Origin: Rhodococcus tibetensis
GTDB lineage: Bacteria; Actinomycetota; Actinomycetes; Mycobacteriales; Mycobacteriaceae
Length of the DNA stretch: 64,000 bases
Assembly: GCF_024438035.1 (NCBI RefSeq)
Contig: NZ_JANFQF010000018.1
Span: 1-64,000, forward strand
Direction of reading: 5' to 3'
Made by a program: the position numbers and the translations under genes. This document shows positions 44,699-53,064 of this stretch, piece by piece (position 1 is the first letter of the stretch; every line of letters begins with the position of its first letter). The notes below the pieces were generated by a model. The model searched no databases. It worked only from the letters and a program-made list of their open reading frames with translations, and had not been told where the DNA came from.

Positions 44699-46144
44699 TC
44701 AGACGACGAGAGTTGTCGCCGAAGACACCGGCGGTCCGCCCGACATCACCAGCGTGGCCAGCACATCGACGGCAGCAGTCAACTCGGTGACCGGTCTGGT
44801 GAACGGGAGACGCTGGTGGTCGTCGAACAGATGGCCCGTACCGAAGCGAGGTCCCGGGGCCAGCAGAAGGTTCCTCGCGCGTGCGGCTGCTACGAGTTCG
44901 CTCGAACCGGTTCCGGTTGGGAGGCGGCACCACAACGACAGCCCGCCAGACGGCAGGTGAAAGCTCCAACCCGGCAATCGCTCGGCCACGACCGCCGCAA
45001 GGGCGTCCCGCTGCCCTCGCAGCTCCCGGCGACGGCGTCCGACCAGCTCGTCGTGCCGCGCGAACAGTCGTACCGCTGCGAGTTGGTCGAGGACCGAGAC
45101 CGACAGCTGTCTGCGCGCCATGATCTTTGCGAGTTGCGTGGTACGCGCAGCCTCGGCCCGAACCCAGCCGATCCGGATTCCGCCCCACACCGTCTTACTG
45201 AGACTTCCGATGGCCACCGTCACGGACTCGGGTACGGGAACACCGAAAGGCTCGTGGCAGCCCGAATCATCAAGGACGAGTTCGGCTGCCACCTCGTCCA
45301 CGACGGTCACCACTCCGTGCCGCGCGAGGGTCGCGGCCAGCCGACGCCGACCGTCGGCCGTCGCCCGGGCTCCGGACGGGTTGGAGAAGTCCGGCATCAG
45401 ATACGCCACGGTGGGGGCGCTCTGTCGAGCAGCGCGATCCACCTCGGCGACGAATGCGTCGGGATTCGTGGCATCGATCGGCACGGGAACGGGACGGCCC
45501 CCTGCCGCCTGCACGGACTCGACCGCACCGGGATAGGTGGGGTGCTCGACCAGCACACGGTCGCCGGTCTGGACCAGAGCCTCGAGCACCACCTCCGTGG
45601 CGTCGCCCGCACCTCCGGTGACCAGGATCTGATCTGGGGTGGTCGGGCGTCCCCGGCGCGAATAGTGGTCGGCTATGGCCGCGCGAAGCGTCGTCAGGCC
45701 ACCGGGGTGATACCCGTGCTGGGGCAGGAATCGGGGCAATTCGTCGACCGCTTCGAGGTACGCGTCGCGAAGTTCGGGCGCAGCCGCGGGCGCCGCATTG
45801 ACGAGATCGATGGCACCGTCGACGGGCGCGCCCACCATGCTTCCCCATGCGAGAGGACCCGAGGGCATCGACACGTACGTTCCTGATCCGTGCCGTGCCG
45901 AGGCCCAACCTGCCTCGCGCAGTTCACGATACGCAGCACTCACGGTCACCCGGCTGAGGCGGAGCTCCTCCGCGAGAGCCCGTTCGGCCGGCAACCGCAC
46001 TCCGACGGTGAGCGAACCCTCTCCCACGCGACGGCGCAGGGCGTCCGCCAGCTCCCGGTACAGCGGTTGGCCACTTCCGGACATCCCGCCGAGAAGCGTC
46101 GCCAGTCCTGCAGCCGACATGGTTCGCACTGCTTCGTCGCTCAT
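44699..46144 (-). CDS. MocR-type GntR regulator with aminotransferase domain
   Basis: About 481 residues. An N-terminal GntR winged helix (about 25-95: LYRELADALRRRVGEG, RLPAERALAEELRLSRVTV, RHGSGTYV) is fused to a fold-type I aminotransferase domain (HGYHPGGLTTLRAAIA, MPDFSNPSGARAT, PLP-binding lysine in IGSLSKTVWGG). MocR regulators use PLP or an amino-acid adduct as effector. The likely target is the divergent gene set beginning at 46207. The ATG at 46144 is preferred to the GTG three codons upstream. Confidence 0.9.
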   Translation of the reverse strand: MSDEAVRTMSAAGLATLLGGMSGSGQPLYRELADALRRRVGEGSLTVGVRLPAERALAEELRLSRVTVSAAYRELREAGWASARHGSGTYVSMPSGPLAWGSMVGAPVDGAIDLVNAAPAAAPELRDAYLEAVDELPRFLPQHGYHPGGLTTLRAAIADHYSRRGRPTTPDQILVTGGAGDATEVVLEALVQTGDRVLVEHPTYPGAVESVQAAGGRPVPVPIDATNPDAFVAEVDRAARQSAPTVAYLMPDFSNPSGARATADGRRRLAATLARHGVVTVVDEVAAELVLDDSGCHEPFGVPVPESVTVAIGSLSKTVWGGIRIGWVRAEAARTTQLAKIMARRQLSVSVLDQLAAVRLFARHDELVGRRRRELRGQRDALAAVVAERLPGWSFHLPSGGLSLWCRLPTGTGSSELVAAARARNLLLAPGPRFGTGHLFDDHQRLPFTRPVTELTAAVDVLATLVMSGGPPVSSATTLVV

Positions 46145-46206
46145 ACAGGCCACTTTCCCACAGAGGACTGAAGATCGCGGTCCAATCCGCGGCAGACAAT
46201 GTCCTC

Positions 46207-46332
46207 ATGTACGCAATCACCGCGGTTTTGGTATTCGGCTCCGCATCCGTGGCCTGGCTCGCTGTTGCCGTGGCACGCGGGGGTCGGTCCGGACCGTCCG
46301 GTCCTCCCCGCAGCCACCTGCACAGCGACTAG
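46207..46332 (+). CDS. Predicted 41-residue membrane peptide
   Basis: An ATG frame of 41 codons ending TAG. A hydrophobic N-terminal segment (YAITAVLVFGSASVAWLAVAVA) is followed by a basic Gly/Ser/Pro tail. It starts 62 bp from the divergent MocR gene and ends 22 bp before the MobA-MoeA fusion, where MocR targets would lie. The ribosome site is weak. It may be a real small protein or a chance frame. Confidence 0.4.
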   Translation: MYAITAVLVFGSASVAWLAVAVARGGRSGPSGPPRSHLHSD

Positions 46333-46354
46333 GTGGGTGCGGCAGCATGAGGGA

Positions 46355-48103
46355 ATGAACTCTGCCCCACTCGTTCACGCGATCGTCCTCGCCGGAGGAC
46401 GAGCAACCCGGATGGGCGGGGTGGACAAGCCCGCGATGGTCGTCGGTGGGCGGCGAATGCTCGACACGGCACTGGAGGCGGTCGGTGCTTGTACACGGGT
46501 GGTCGTCGTCGGCCCCCGACGCGACGATCTCGACTCCACCGTTCTGCAAACTCAGGAGGAGCCCGCCGGCGCCGGTCCGGTGGCGGGAGTTTCCGCTGGA
46601 CTCGCCGCCCTCGAGGCAGGGCCCGGCGACCGGGTCGTTCTGCTCGCGTCGGACCTGCCTTTCGTCGACGCCTCGATGATCACAGCAATCGTCGCCGCGC
46701 TCGAGGAAGCCGACGCAGCGTTCGCCGTCGACGAGTCCGGACGCCTGCAGTTCCTGCTCTCGGCATGGCGCGTGGGCACCCTCGGCGAGCAAGTGGGCTC
46801 GCTCGGGGCCGCCGTCAACCAACCGATGAAAGCGATTGTCCCGGAGCGGTTTGCCACCGTGACCCTCCGCGGGGTCCTCGATTGTGACACCCATGAAGAA
46901 CTCGAGCAGGCGCGGACGACGCAACCGGCGACCGCGCTCACGATCGAGGAAGCGCTCGGGGCGATCGTCGACACCATCCCTGCGCTCGCGCCTCGACAGG
47001 CGCGGCTCGCCCAGTCGCTCGGCTCTGCGCTGGCGGAGCCACTGATCACCGCCGAGGCATTGCCCCGGCTCGCCGTCTCCGCGATGGACGGGTATGCGGT
47101 CGCAGGAGAAGCTCCGTGGGTGCTGCGTGACGACATCCGATACGCGGGCAGCACCCACGAACTCGAATTGGTGCCGGGCGAGGCCGCGCGCATCGCCACC
47201 GGAGCGCATCTCCCCCGCGGTGCCACCGCCGTGGTTCGAGACGAGTTCGCCTCGATCGCACAGACCTCTGCAGGACCGCGCCTGTCTCGCCGGGAGGGCA
47301 CACCAGTCCGCGACGACACCCGCCGCCGGGGTGAGGACTGGGAGGAGGGCCGCCTTCTGGCACCTGAGGGAACCGCTGTGACCCCGGCGCTCATATCGGC
47401 CGCCGCCAGCGCGGAAGTGAACGCCGCGGCAGTCCGGGGGCCTGTGCGGGCCCATGTCGTGGTGACCGGGGACGAGATTCGCCGGGACGGACCGCTGCGC
47501 GAAGGGCAGACCCGGGATGCTCTGGGACCCGTTCTCCCGCAGTTTCTTTCGTGGTGCGGTGTGCGGACGATAGCGGACACGCACCTACGTGACACCGCGG
47601 ACGGTTTCGACGAGTTGCTTCGCGAGGTGCGTGAGACCGACCTGATCGTCATTGTGGGTGCTACCGGCGGCGGCGCGGCTGATCAGTTGCGTGCCGCGCT
47701 CGACCGGGCCGGGGCACGCACGGTCGTCGGCAGGGTCCGCTGCCGACCCGGCGGTTCGCAGGTGACTGCAGTGCTGCCCGACGGCCGGGTTGTCCTGGGG
47801 CTTCCCGGCAATCCCTATGCCGCCGTCGTCACCCTGCTGATCATCGCTCCGGCCATCGTGGCCGCGTTGACGGGCCGTCCACACGCCGCCTTGCCTCGGG
47901 GACGGGTCACCAATGCCGCCGAGGTGAGCGGTGAGGTGGCCCGCATTCTGCCCGCCGCGGCGCAACCCGACGGAACATGGAAGGTCGACACCGCGATTCG
48001 GACTGCGCATCTCGCCGGACTGATCGACCGTGATGCGCTCGCGCTCGTCCCGGCGCACGCCGCCGACGGCGACCTCGTGGAGTTGCGGTGGCTTCCACGC
48101 TGA
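46355..48103 (+). CDS. MobA-MoeA fusion, molybdenum cofactor synthesis
   Basis: 582 residues. The first about 190 match MobA, molybdenum cofactor guanylyltransferase (IVLAGGRATRMGGVDKPAM, LLASDLPFVD). The rest match MoeA, molybdopterin molybdotransferase (SAMDGYAVAG, ATGAHLPRGATAVVRDE, VVTGDEIRRDG, GLPGNPYAAVV). The two steps, metal insertion and GMP transfer, are usually on separate proteins. It is preceded by GAGGGA close to the ATG. A nitrate-assimilation cluster nearby suggests a link to a molybdoenzyme, though no nitrate reductase catalytic subunit is in the window. Confidence 0.9.
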   Translation: MNSAPLVHAIVLAGGRATRMGGVDKPAMVVGGRRMLDTALEAVGACTRVVVVGPRRDDLDSTVLQTQEEPAGAGPVAGVSAGLAALEAGPGDRVVLLASDLPFVDASMITAIVAALEEADAAFAVDESGRLQFLLSAWRVGTLGEQVGSLGAAVNQPMKAIVPERFATVTLRGVLDCDTHEELEQARTTQPATALTIEEALGAIVDTIPALAPRQARLAQSLGSALAEPLITAEALPRLAVSAMDGYAVAGEAPWVLRDDIRYAGSTHELELVPGEAARIATGAHLPRGATAVVRDEFASIAQTSAGPRLSRREGTPVRDDTRRRGEDWEEGRLLAPEGTAVTPALISAAASAEVNAAAVRGPVRAHVVVTGDEIRRDGPLREGQTRDALGPVLPQFLSWCGVRTIADTHLRDTADGFDELLREVRETDLIVIVGATGGGAADQLRAALDRAGARTVVGRVRCRPGGSQVTAVLPDGRVVLGLPGNPYAAVVTLLIIAPAIVAALTGRPHAALPRGRVTNAAEVSGEVARILPAAAQPDGTWKVDTAIRTAHLAGLIDRDALALVPAHAADGDLVELRWLPR

Positions 48104-48107
48104 CAGG

Positions 48108-48812
48108 TCAGCGCTGGAACGACAGCGCACGCAGCGCGGCAGGAATTCCGCTGCGGTAGCGCTCCGCCACCAGCCCGACGACGGTGGGGTCCACACCCAA
48201 CGGTTCGGCGACACCGTCCGCGCCTGCGTCACCGAGGCGAGCGTGGAAGAGACCGTGCGCGAGGAGGTACGACGCGATGAACACGCGCTCCTCGCCCTGT
48301 GCGCGCAATGATGCGACGACAGCCGGCACCCGAGGATCGGCGGTGGCCACGAATCCGATGCGGACCCGCGTCGCCGCGAGTTCCGCCAACATCGCCGCGG
48401 CGCGGCGCACGTCGCGGAGTGCGCGCGGGTCGGACGATCCGGCTGCAGCGAGGACGATTGCATCCCCCGGCTGCCACCCGGCGTCCACCAGACGACGCAG
48501 GAGTACTTCGGCGAGAACGGGGTCGGGGCCGAGTGCCCGGGTGACGGCGACCGACGGGTGCCCGCTGTCCGCCACTTCCCTGGGAACGTCGGTGTGAACG
48601 TGGTAGCCGGACGCCAGGAACGCCGGAACCACGACGGCAGGGCCCGCAATGTCACGCAGGACCTCGGACGGCGACGGTCCGAGAACGTCGACGAACGAGA
48701 CGCGCGTCGGACCGACCTGTTCGGCGACGGCGTCCGCGAGCGTGGCGATCATCTCGACCCCACGAGGACTGCGCGTGCCGTGGGCCACCAATACCAGTGC
48801 TGTCTCGCTCAT
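48108..48812 (-). CDS. CbiX/SirB-type sirohydrochlorin chelatase
   Basis: 234 residues with two CbiX-type halves. The N-terminal LVLVAHGTRSPRG holds the metal-binding histidine, and VVVPAFLASGYHVHTDVP the second. The second half (IVLAAAGSSDPRA, IASYLLAHGLFHARL) repeats the fold. It inserts iron into sirohydrochlorin to make siroheme, the cofactor of the NirB encoded upstream. Its ATG overlaps the stop of the HemD-like gene (ATGA), so it is translationally coupled within the nir operon. Confidence 0.88.
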   Translation of the reverse strand: MSETALVLVAHGTRSPRGVEMIATLADAVAEQVGPTRVSFVDVLGPSPSEVLRDIAGPAVVVPAFLASGYHVHTDVPREVADSGHPSVAVTRALGPDPVLAEVLLRRLVDAGWQPGDAIVLAAAGSSDPRALRDVRRAAAMLAELAATRVRIGFVATADPRVPAVVASLRAQGEERVFIASYLLAHGLFHARLGDAGADGVAEPLGVDPTVVGLVAERYRSGIPAALRALSFQR

Positions 48813-49966
48813 CGAAGTTCCTCCTCACGGGCGTCGACGCAGTCGACGGGGTCGAGCGCAAGGCGGTAACCCCGCTTGACCACCGTCTGCACCACTTTCG
48901 GTGCCCCCAGGGAGGCTCGGAGCCGGGCCACGGCAGTCTCCACCGCGTGAGTGTCACCGCCGCCTCCCGGCAACGCCGCGAGCAGTTCCTCGCGGGGAAC
49001 GACGCGACCCGGCCGTGCGCCGAGTGTCCGCATCAACGACATCGCGGCGGGCGGCAGCTGCCGAACCTCACCGTCGACCACGACACACCCGCCACGGATG
49101 CTGAGCTCGTGGCCCGCTGTCTGGATTTTGTTGGCTCGCCGGGGCAGCTCGTCGGCGATGTGCCGGGCCAGGGCGCCGAGCCGCGAGCGTTCCGGCATCG
49201 TCGTCGGCACCTCGAGCTCGCGCAGCGGTCCGGCAGTCACGGGTCCCACGCAGACGGCGAGCACGCGGTGGCGGAGCGAGTGCAGCACCACCTCGATGAG
49301 GCCCGTCTCCTTGGCCCGCGTCAGGAGTGACGCCACTGCCGGGGCGCTGGTGAAGCTGACCGCGTCGAGTCCGCCGCTGGCGATGAGATCGATCATCCGG
49401 TCCATCGGAGCCTGATCCTCGAGGGGTGTCCACCGATAGACCGGCACGGCGATCACGTCGGCGCCGGCACACCGGAGCACCTCGCAGAAATCGGCGATCG
49501 GCTCCCATTCGGTGGTGGCGCCGTGCAGCTGCACGGCGATCCGTTTGCCTTCGACACCCTCACCGAGGAGGTGGTCGAGCACTTCTGCCGACGACTCCGA
49601 CGCCGGCGACCATTCTTCCCTCAGATCGGCGGCGCGGATGGCGCCCTTGGCCTTGGGGCCTCGGGCAAGCAACCGGCTGGCTGCCAGTGCCCGGCCGAGC
49701 TCTTCCGCTTCGCCCCAGCCTTCTGCGGCCTCCATCCAGCCGCGGAATCCGATTCCGGTCGTGGCGACCACGATCTCGGGCGGACTATCGATGATCTGGC
49801 GCGTGACCCGCTCGAGCTCGGTGTCGTCGGCCAACGGGATGATCCGGATCGCCGGGGCATGCACCACCGTGGCGCCCCGCCTCGTCAGCAGTGTCGCAAA
49901 CTCCTCGGCACGTCGTGACGCGGTGATTCCGACCGTGAACCCACACAGGGGTGTCCCATCGCTCAC
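48809..49966 (-). CDS. Uroporphyrinogen-III synthase-like protein with winged-helix domain
   Basis: 385 residues. Residues about 1-265 match the HemD fold (GFTVGITASRRAEEFATLL, VSFTSAPAVASLL, AVCVGPVTAGPL). The last about 100 are an OmpR-type winged helix (VVVDGEVRQLPPAAMSLMRTL, VETAVARLRASLG, VVKRGYRLAL). It may make uroporphyrinogen III, or use the fold to sense a tetrapyrrole and regulate DNA. The start is GTG at 49966, overlapping the nirD stop. The same fusion lies beside narK3 and cbiX in M. tuberculosis. Confidence 0.87.
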   Translation of the reverse strand: MSDGTPLCGFTVGITASRRAEEFATLLTRRGATVVHAPAIRIIPLADDTELERVTRQIIDSPPEIVVATTGIGFRGWMEAAEGWGEAEELGRALAASRLLARGPKAKGAIRAADLREEWSPASESSAEVLDHLLGEGVEGKRIAVQLHGATTEWEPIADFCEVLRCAGADVIAVPVYRWTPLEDQAPMDRMIDLIASGGLDAVSFTSAPAVASLLTRAKETGLIEVVLHSLRHRVLAVCVGPVTAGPLRELEVPTTMPERSRLGALARHIADELPRRANKIQTAGHELSIRGGCVVVDGEVRQLPPAAMSLMRTLGARPGRVVPREELLAALPGGGGDTHAVETAVARLRASLGAPKVVQTVVKRGYRLALDPVDCVDAREEELR

Positions 49967-50418
49967 GAACTCGAAGCCCCCGTCACGGCCACGTCGACAG
50001 CAGGCGACTCCGCGACGATTCCGTGTGAACTGTGGATTTGAACGACACCGGCCCAGACGCGCACGTCGTACACGGGAAGGCGAACTGAATCGTCGTCCAG
50101 GCAGCGGCCGTCGATCAGGGAGAACACCTGCTTGAGCAGGGGCGACGCGACAGTGGGCTCCCCCGCCCGGTCACCGACGAGACCGCGGGACATCACGGCC
50201 GCGCGTCCGTACGGGTCGATGTTCCCCACGGCGCGCAGGGATCCGTCCTCGAGAAGGAACAGCGCCACCTGCTCACCGCCGCGCAGCAGAACTGCCACGC
50301 CGAGTCCGGGTATCAACTGGCTGAGTGGGCATGCGGACGTCCATTCGAGCCGGCCTGACTGGACGCTCTCGCGCCTGTTTCCACTGGCACTGTGCACGCT
50401 CACGTCGACGACGGTCAT
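49963..50418 (-). CDS. nirD: Nitrite reductase small subunit NirD
   Basis: 151 residues of the NirD Rieske-like family. The fold is visible (ACPLSQLIPGLGVAVLL, VALFLLEDGSLRAVGNIDPYG, LPVYDVRVWAGVVQIH), but the Cys-His ligands of true Rieske proteins are absent, as usual for NirD. It supports NirB in NADH-dependent reduction of nitrite to ammonium. The ATG at 50418 follows AAGGAGGACT at good spacing; the overlapping GTG is too close. Its stop overlaps the HemD-like gene start. Confidence 0.9.
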   Translation of the reverse strand: MTVVDVSVHSASGNRRESVQSGRLEWTSACPLSQLIPGLGVAVLLRGGEQVALFLLEDGSLRAVGNIDPYGRAAVMSRGLVGDRAGEPTVASPLLKQVFSLIDGRCLDDDSVRLPVYDVRVWAGVVQIHSSHGIVAESPAVDVAVTGASSS

Positions 50419-50499
50419 CACAGTCCTCCTTCGGGGCTGGTGCGTTTCCGTGTGGGGTACATACTTCGGGTCTGGTGTTTCCTGGGCGTTAAGCGGGGA

Positions 50500-53010
50500 T
50501 TACTCCGAGGTAGAAGCTGCAAATTTCGGCATCCCCATCAACACCGGGACCTTGCGGACACCGGTGTCGTCGAAGACGACGGTCGGATCGGCTTCGTCCG
50601 GCGCGTTGACGAACGACACGAACCGAGAGAGCTTCTCCGGGTCTTCGAGCACACCCGCCCATTCGTCCTTGTAACCCTCGACGTGCTTGGCCATCGCTGC
50701 TTCGAGCTCGGCCGCGATACCCAGGCTGTCCTCGCACACCACTGCCTTCAGGTGCTCGAGCCCGCCCTCCAGTGTTTCCACCCAGGGCGCCGTGCGCTGG
50801 AGACGGTCCGCGGTGCGGATGTAGAACATGAGGTAGCGGTCGATGTAGCGGACCAATGTCTCGTCGTCGAGCCCACCGGCGAGCAGCTGCGCGTGCTTCG
50901 GCGACTGACCGCCGTTACCGCCGACGTACAGATTCCAGCCGTTCTCGGTGGCGATCACGCCGACGTCCTTGCCGCGCGCCTCCGCACACTCGCGGGCACA
51001 TCCCGAGACACCGAACTTGATCTTGTGCGGTGACCGCAGTCCGCGGTAGCGGTTCTCCAGGTCTACGGCCATGCCTACGGAGTCCTGGACCCCGTAGCGG
51101 CACCAGGTGGACCCGACACAGCTCTTGACCGTGCGCAGTGACTTGCCGTACGCCTGGCCCGACTCCATTCCGGCGTCGACGAGGCGCTTCCAGATGGCAG
51201 GCAGCTGCTCGACGCGGGCACCGAAGAGGTCGATGCGCTGACCGCCGGTCACCTTGGTGTAGAGACCGAAGTCGCGAGCCACCTCGCCGATGACGATGAG
51301 CTGCTCCGGCGTGCACTCGCCGCCGGGCATCCGCGGCACCACCGAGTAGGTGCCGTTCTTCTGGATGTTCGCCAGGAAGTGGTCGTTGGTGTCCTGCAGG
51401 CCGGCCTGGTTGCGGTGCAGGATGTGATCGGAATCGGTGGACGCGAGGATCGACGCGACCACCGGCTTGCAGATGTCACATCCGGAACCCTTGCCGTACT
51501 TGGAAATCAACGCGGAGAAGGTGCGGGTGTTCGTGGCCTGCACGATTTCGAAGAGTTCGGCACGCGACTGCTCGAAGTGCTCACACAGCGCCTTCGACAT
51601 CACCACGCCCGACGAGGCCAGCAACTGCTTGATGGTCGGAAGGCAGCCGCCGCAGGTGGTCCCGGCGTTCGTGCAGCTCTTCACCTGGGCGATGTCGCAG
51701 GCACCCTCGGCGATGGCCCCGCAGATCGCGCCCTTCGTGACGCCGTTGCAGGAGCACACCTCGGCGTCGTCGGGGAGCGAGCCGGCGCCGGGCTTCTCGC
51801 CTGCCGGCGAAATGAGCGACGCCGGATCACCCGGCAGTTCACGACCGACGAGCGGACGCAGCGACGCATACGCGGACGCGTCGCCGACGAGAATGCCACC
51901 GAGCAGGGTCTTCGCGTCGTCGGACACCACGAGCTTGGCGTAGGTGCCCTTCGCGGCATCGTTGAGGACGACCTCGAGCGCGCCGGGGGTCTGCGCGTGG
52001 GCGTCGCCGAAGCTGGCGACGTCCACACCCATCAGCTTGAGCTTGGTCGAAAGATCGGCGCCGGGGAACTCGGCCGCACCGCCGAGGAGGCGGTCCGCCA
52101 CGATCTCCGCCGTGGTGTACCCGGGAGCGACCAGTCCGTAGCACCGGCCTTCCACCGCGGCACACTCGCCCACCGCGTAGATGTTCTCATCGGAGGTACG
52201 GCAACCGAGGTCGGTGATAATCCCGCCGCGTTCGCCGACCTCGAGCCCTGCGTCGCGGGCCAGCTGGTCCTGGGGCCGCACGCCGGCTGAGAACACCAGG
52301 AGCGCTGCCTCGATCGTCGATCCGTCGGACAGTTCCACGGTGATGCCGTCAGCGCCCTCGGTGATTGCCGCGGTACCGACACCCGCGTGGACGGTGACGC
52401 CGAGGTCCGTGACGAGCTTGGCCAGCAGCGCTCCACCGCCCTCGTCGACCTGCAGCGGCATCAATCGCGGCGCGAACTCCACCACGTGCGGGGTCATGCC
52501 CATCAGCTTCAGCGCGTTCGCTGCCTCGAGACCGAGCAGACCGCCACCGACCACCACACCGACGGCACCGGGACCGGCCGCCTCGGCGCGGGCCCGGATG
52601 CCGTCGAGGTCGTCGAGCGTGCGGTAGACGAAACACTCGGGCCGATCGTGGCCCGGGATCGGCGGGACGAACGGGTACGACCCCGTCGCCATGACCAGAG
52701 CGTCGTAGGCGACGACCTCCCCCGAATCGGTCGTGACCTTGCGCGATTCACGATCGATCGACGCGGCGCGGCGGCCGATCCGGAGGTCCACCAGAGCATC
52801 ACCCTGGTAGTCGTTGCCCGCGAGCGCAAGCTCCTTGGGGTCCCACGCCCCGACATAGGAGGAGAGTCCCACGCGGTCGTACGCGGGGAGGGGCTCCTCG
52901 CAGAGCACCGTCACCGACCAGTCGTCCGACTCGTCGCGCGCGCGGAGCGCCTCGACGAAGCGGTGCCCGACCATTCCGTGCCCGATCACTACTGCTGACT
53001 TGCGGCTCAT
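50500..53010 (-). CDS. nirB: Nitrite reductase large subunit NirB
   Basis: 836 residues. FAD/NAD(P)H domains at the N-terminus (VVIGHGMVGHRFVEAL, GVVVGGGLLGLEAANAL) lead to a BFD-type 2Fe-2S domain (VCSCNGVTKGAIC, TTCGGC). The nitrite/sulfite reductase half follows, with 4Fe-4S and siroheme cysteines CVGSTWCRYG and SGCARECAEA. It reduces nitrite to ammonium in the cytoplasm. The ATG at 53010 follows GGAGCG. It lies 54 bp after narK and 81 bp before nirD in one operon. Confidence 0.96.
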   Translation of the reverse strand: MSRKSAVVIGHGMVGHRFVEALRARDESDDWSVTVLCEEPLPAYDRVGLSSYVGAWDPKELALAGNDYQGDALVDLRIGRRAASIDRESRKVTTDSGEVVAYDALVMATGSYPFVPPIPGHDRPECFVYRTLDDLDGIRARAEAAGPGAVGVVVGGGLLGLEAANALKLMGMTPHVVEFAPRLMPLQVDEGGGALLAKLVTDLGVTVHAGVGTAAITEGADGITVELSDGSTIEAALLVFSAGVRPQDQLARDAGLEVGERGGIITDLGCRTSDENIYAVGECAAVEGRCYGLVAPGYTTAEIVADRLLGGAAEFPGADLSTKLKLMGVDVASFGDAHAQTPGALEVVLNDAAKGTYAKLVVSDDAKTLLGGILVGDASAYASLRPLVGRELPGDPASLISPAGEKPGAGSLPDDAEVCSCNGVTKGAICGAIAEGACDIAQVKSCTNAGTTCGGCLPTIKQLLASSGVVMSKALCEHFEQSRAELFEIVQATNTRTFSALISKYGKGSGCDICKPVVASILASTDSDHILHRNQAGLQDTNDHFLANIQKNGTYSVVPRMPGGECTPEQLIVIGEVARDFGLYTKVTGGQRIDLFGARVEQLPAIWKRLVDAGMESGQAYGKSLRTVKSCVGSTWCRYGVQDSVGMAVDLENRYRGLRSPHKIKFGVSGCARECAEARGKDVGVIATENGWNLYVGGNGGQSPKHAQLLAGGLDDETLVRYIDRYLMFYIRTADRLQRTAPWVETLEGGLEHLKAVVCEDSLGIAAELEAAMAKHVEGYKDEWAGVLEDPEKLSRFVSFVNAPDEADPTVVFDDTGVRKVPVLMGMPKFAASTSE

Positions 53011-53064
53011 GCCGTCGCTCCTTCTAGCTGAATTACTCGAGTTCTTGCGGTAACTGCTCGCCGG

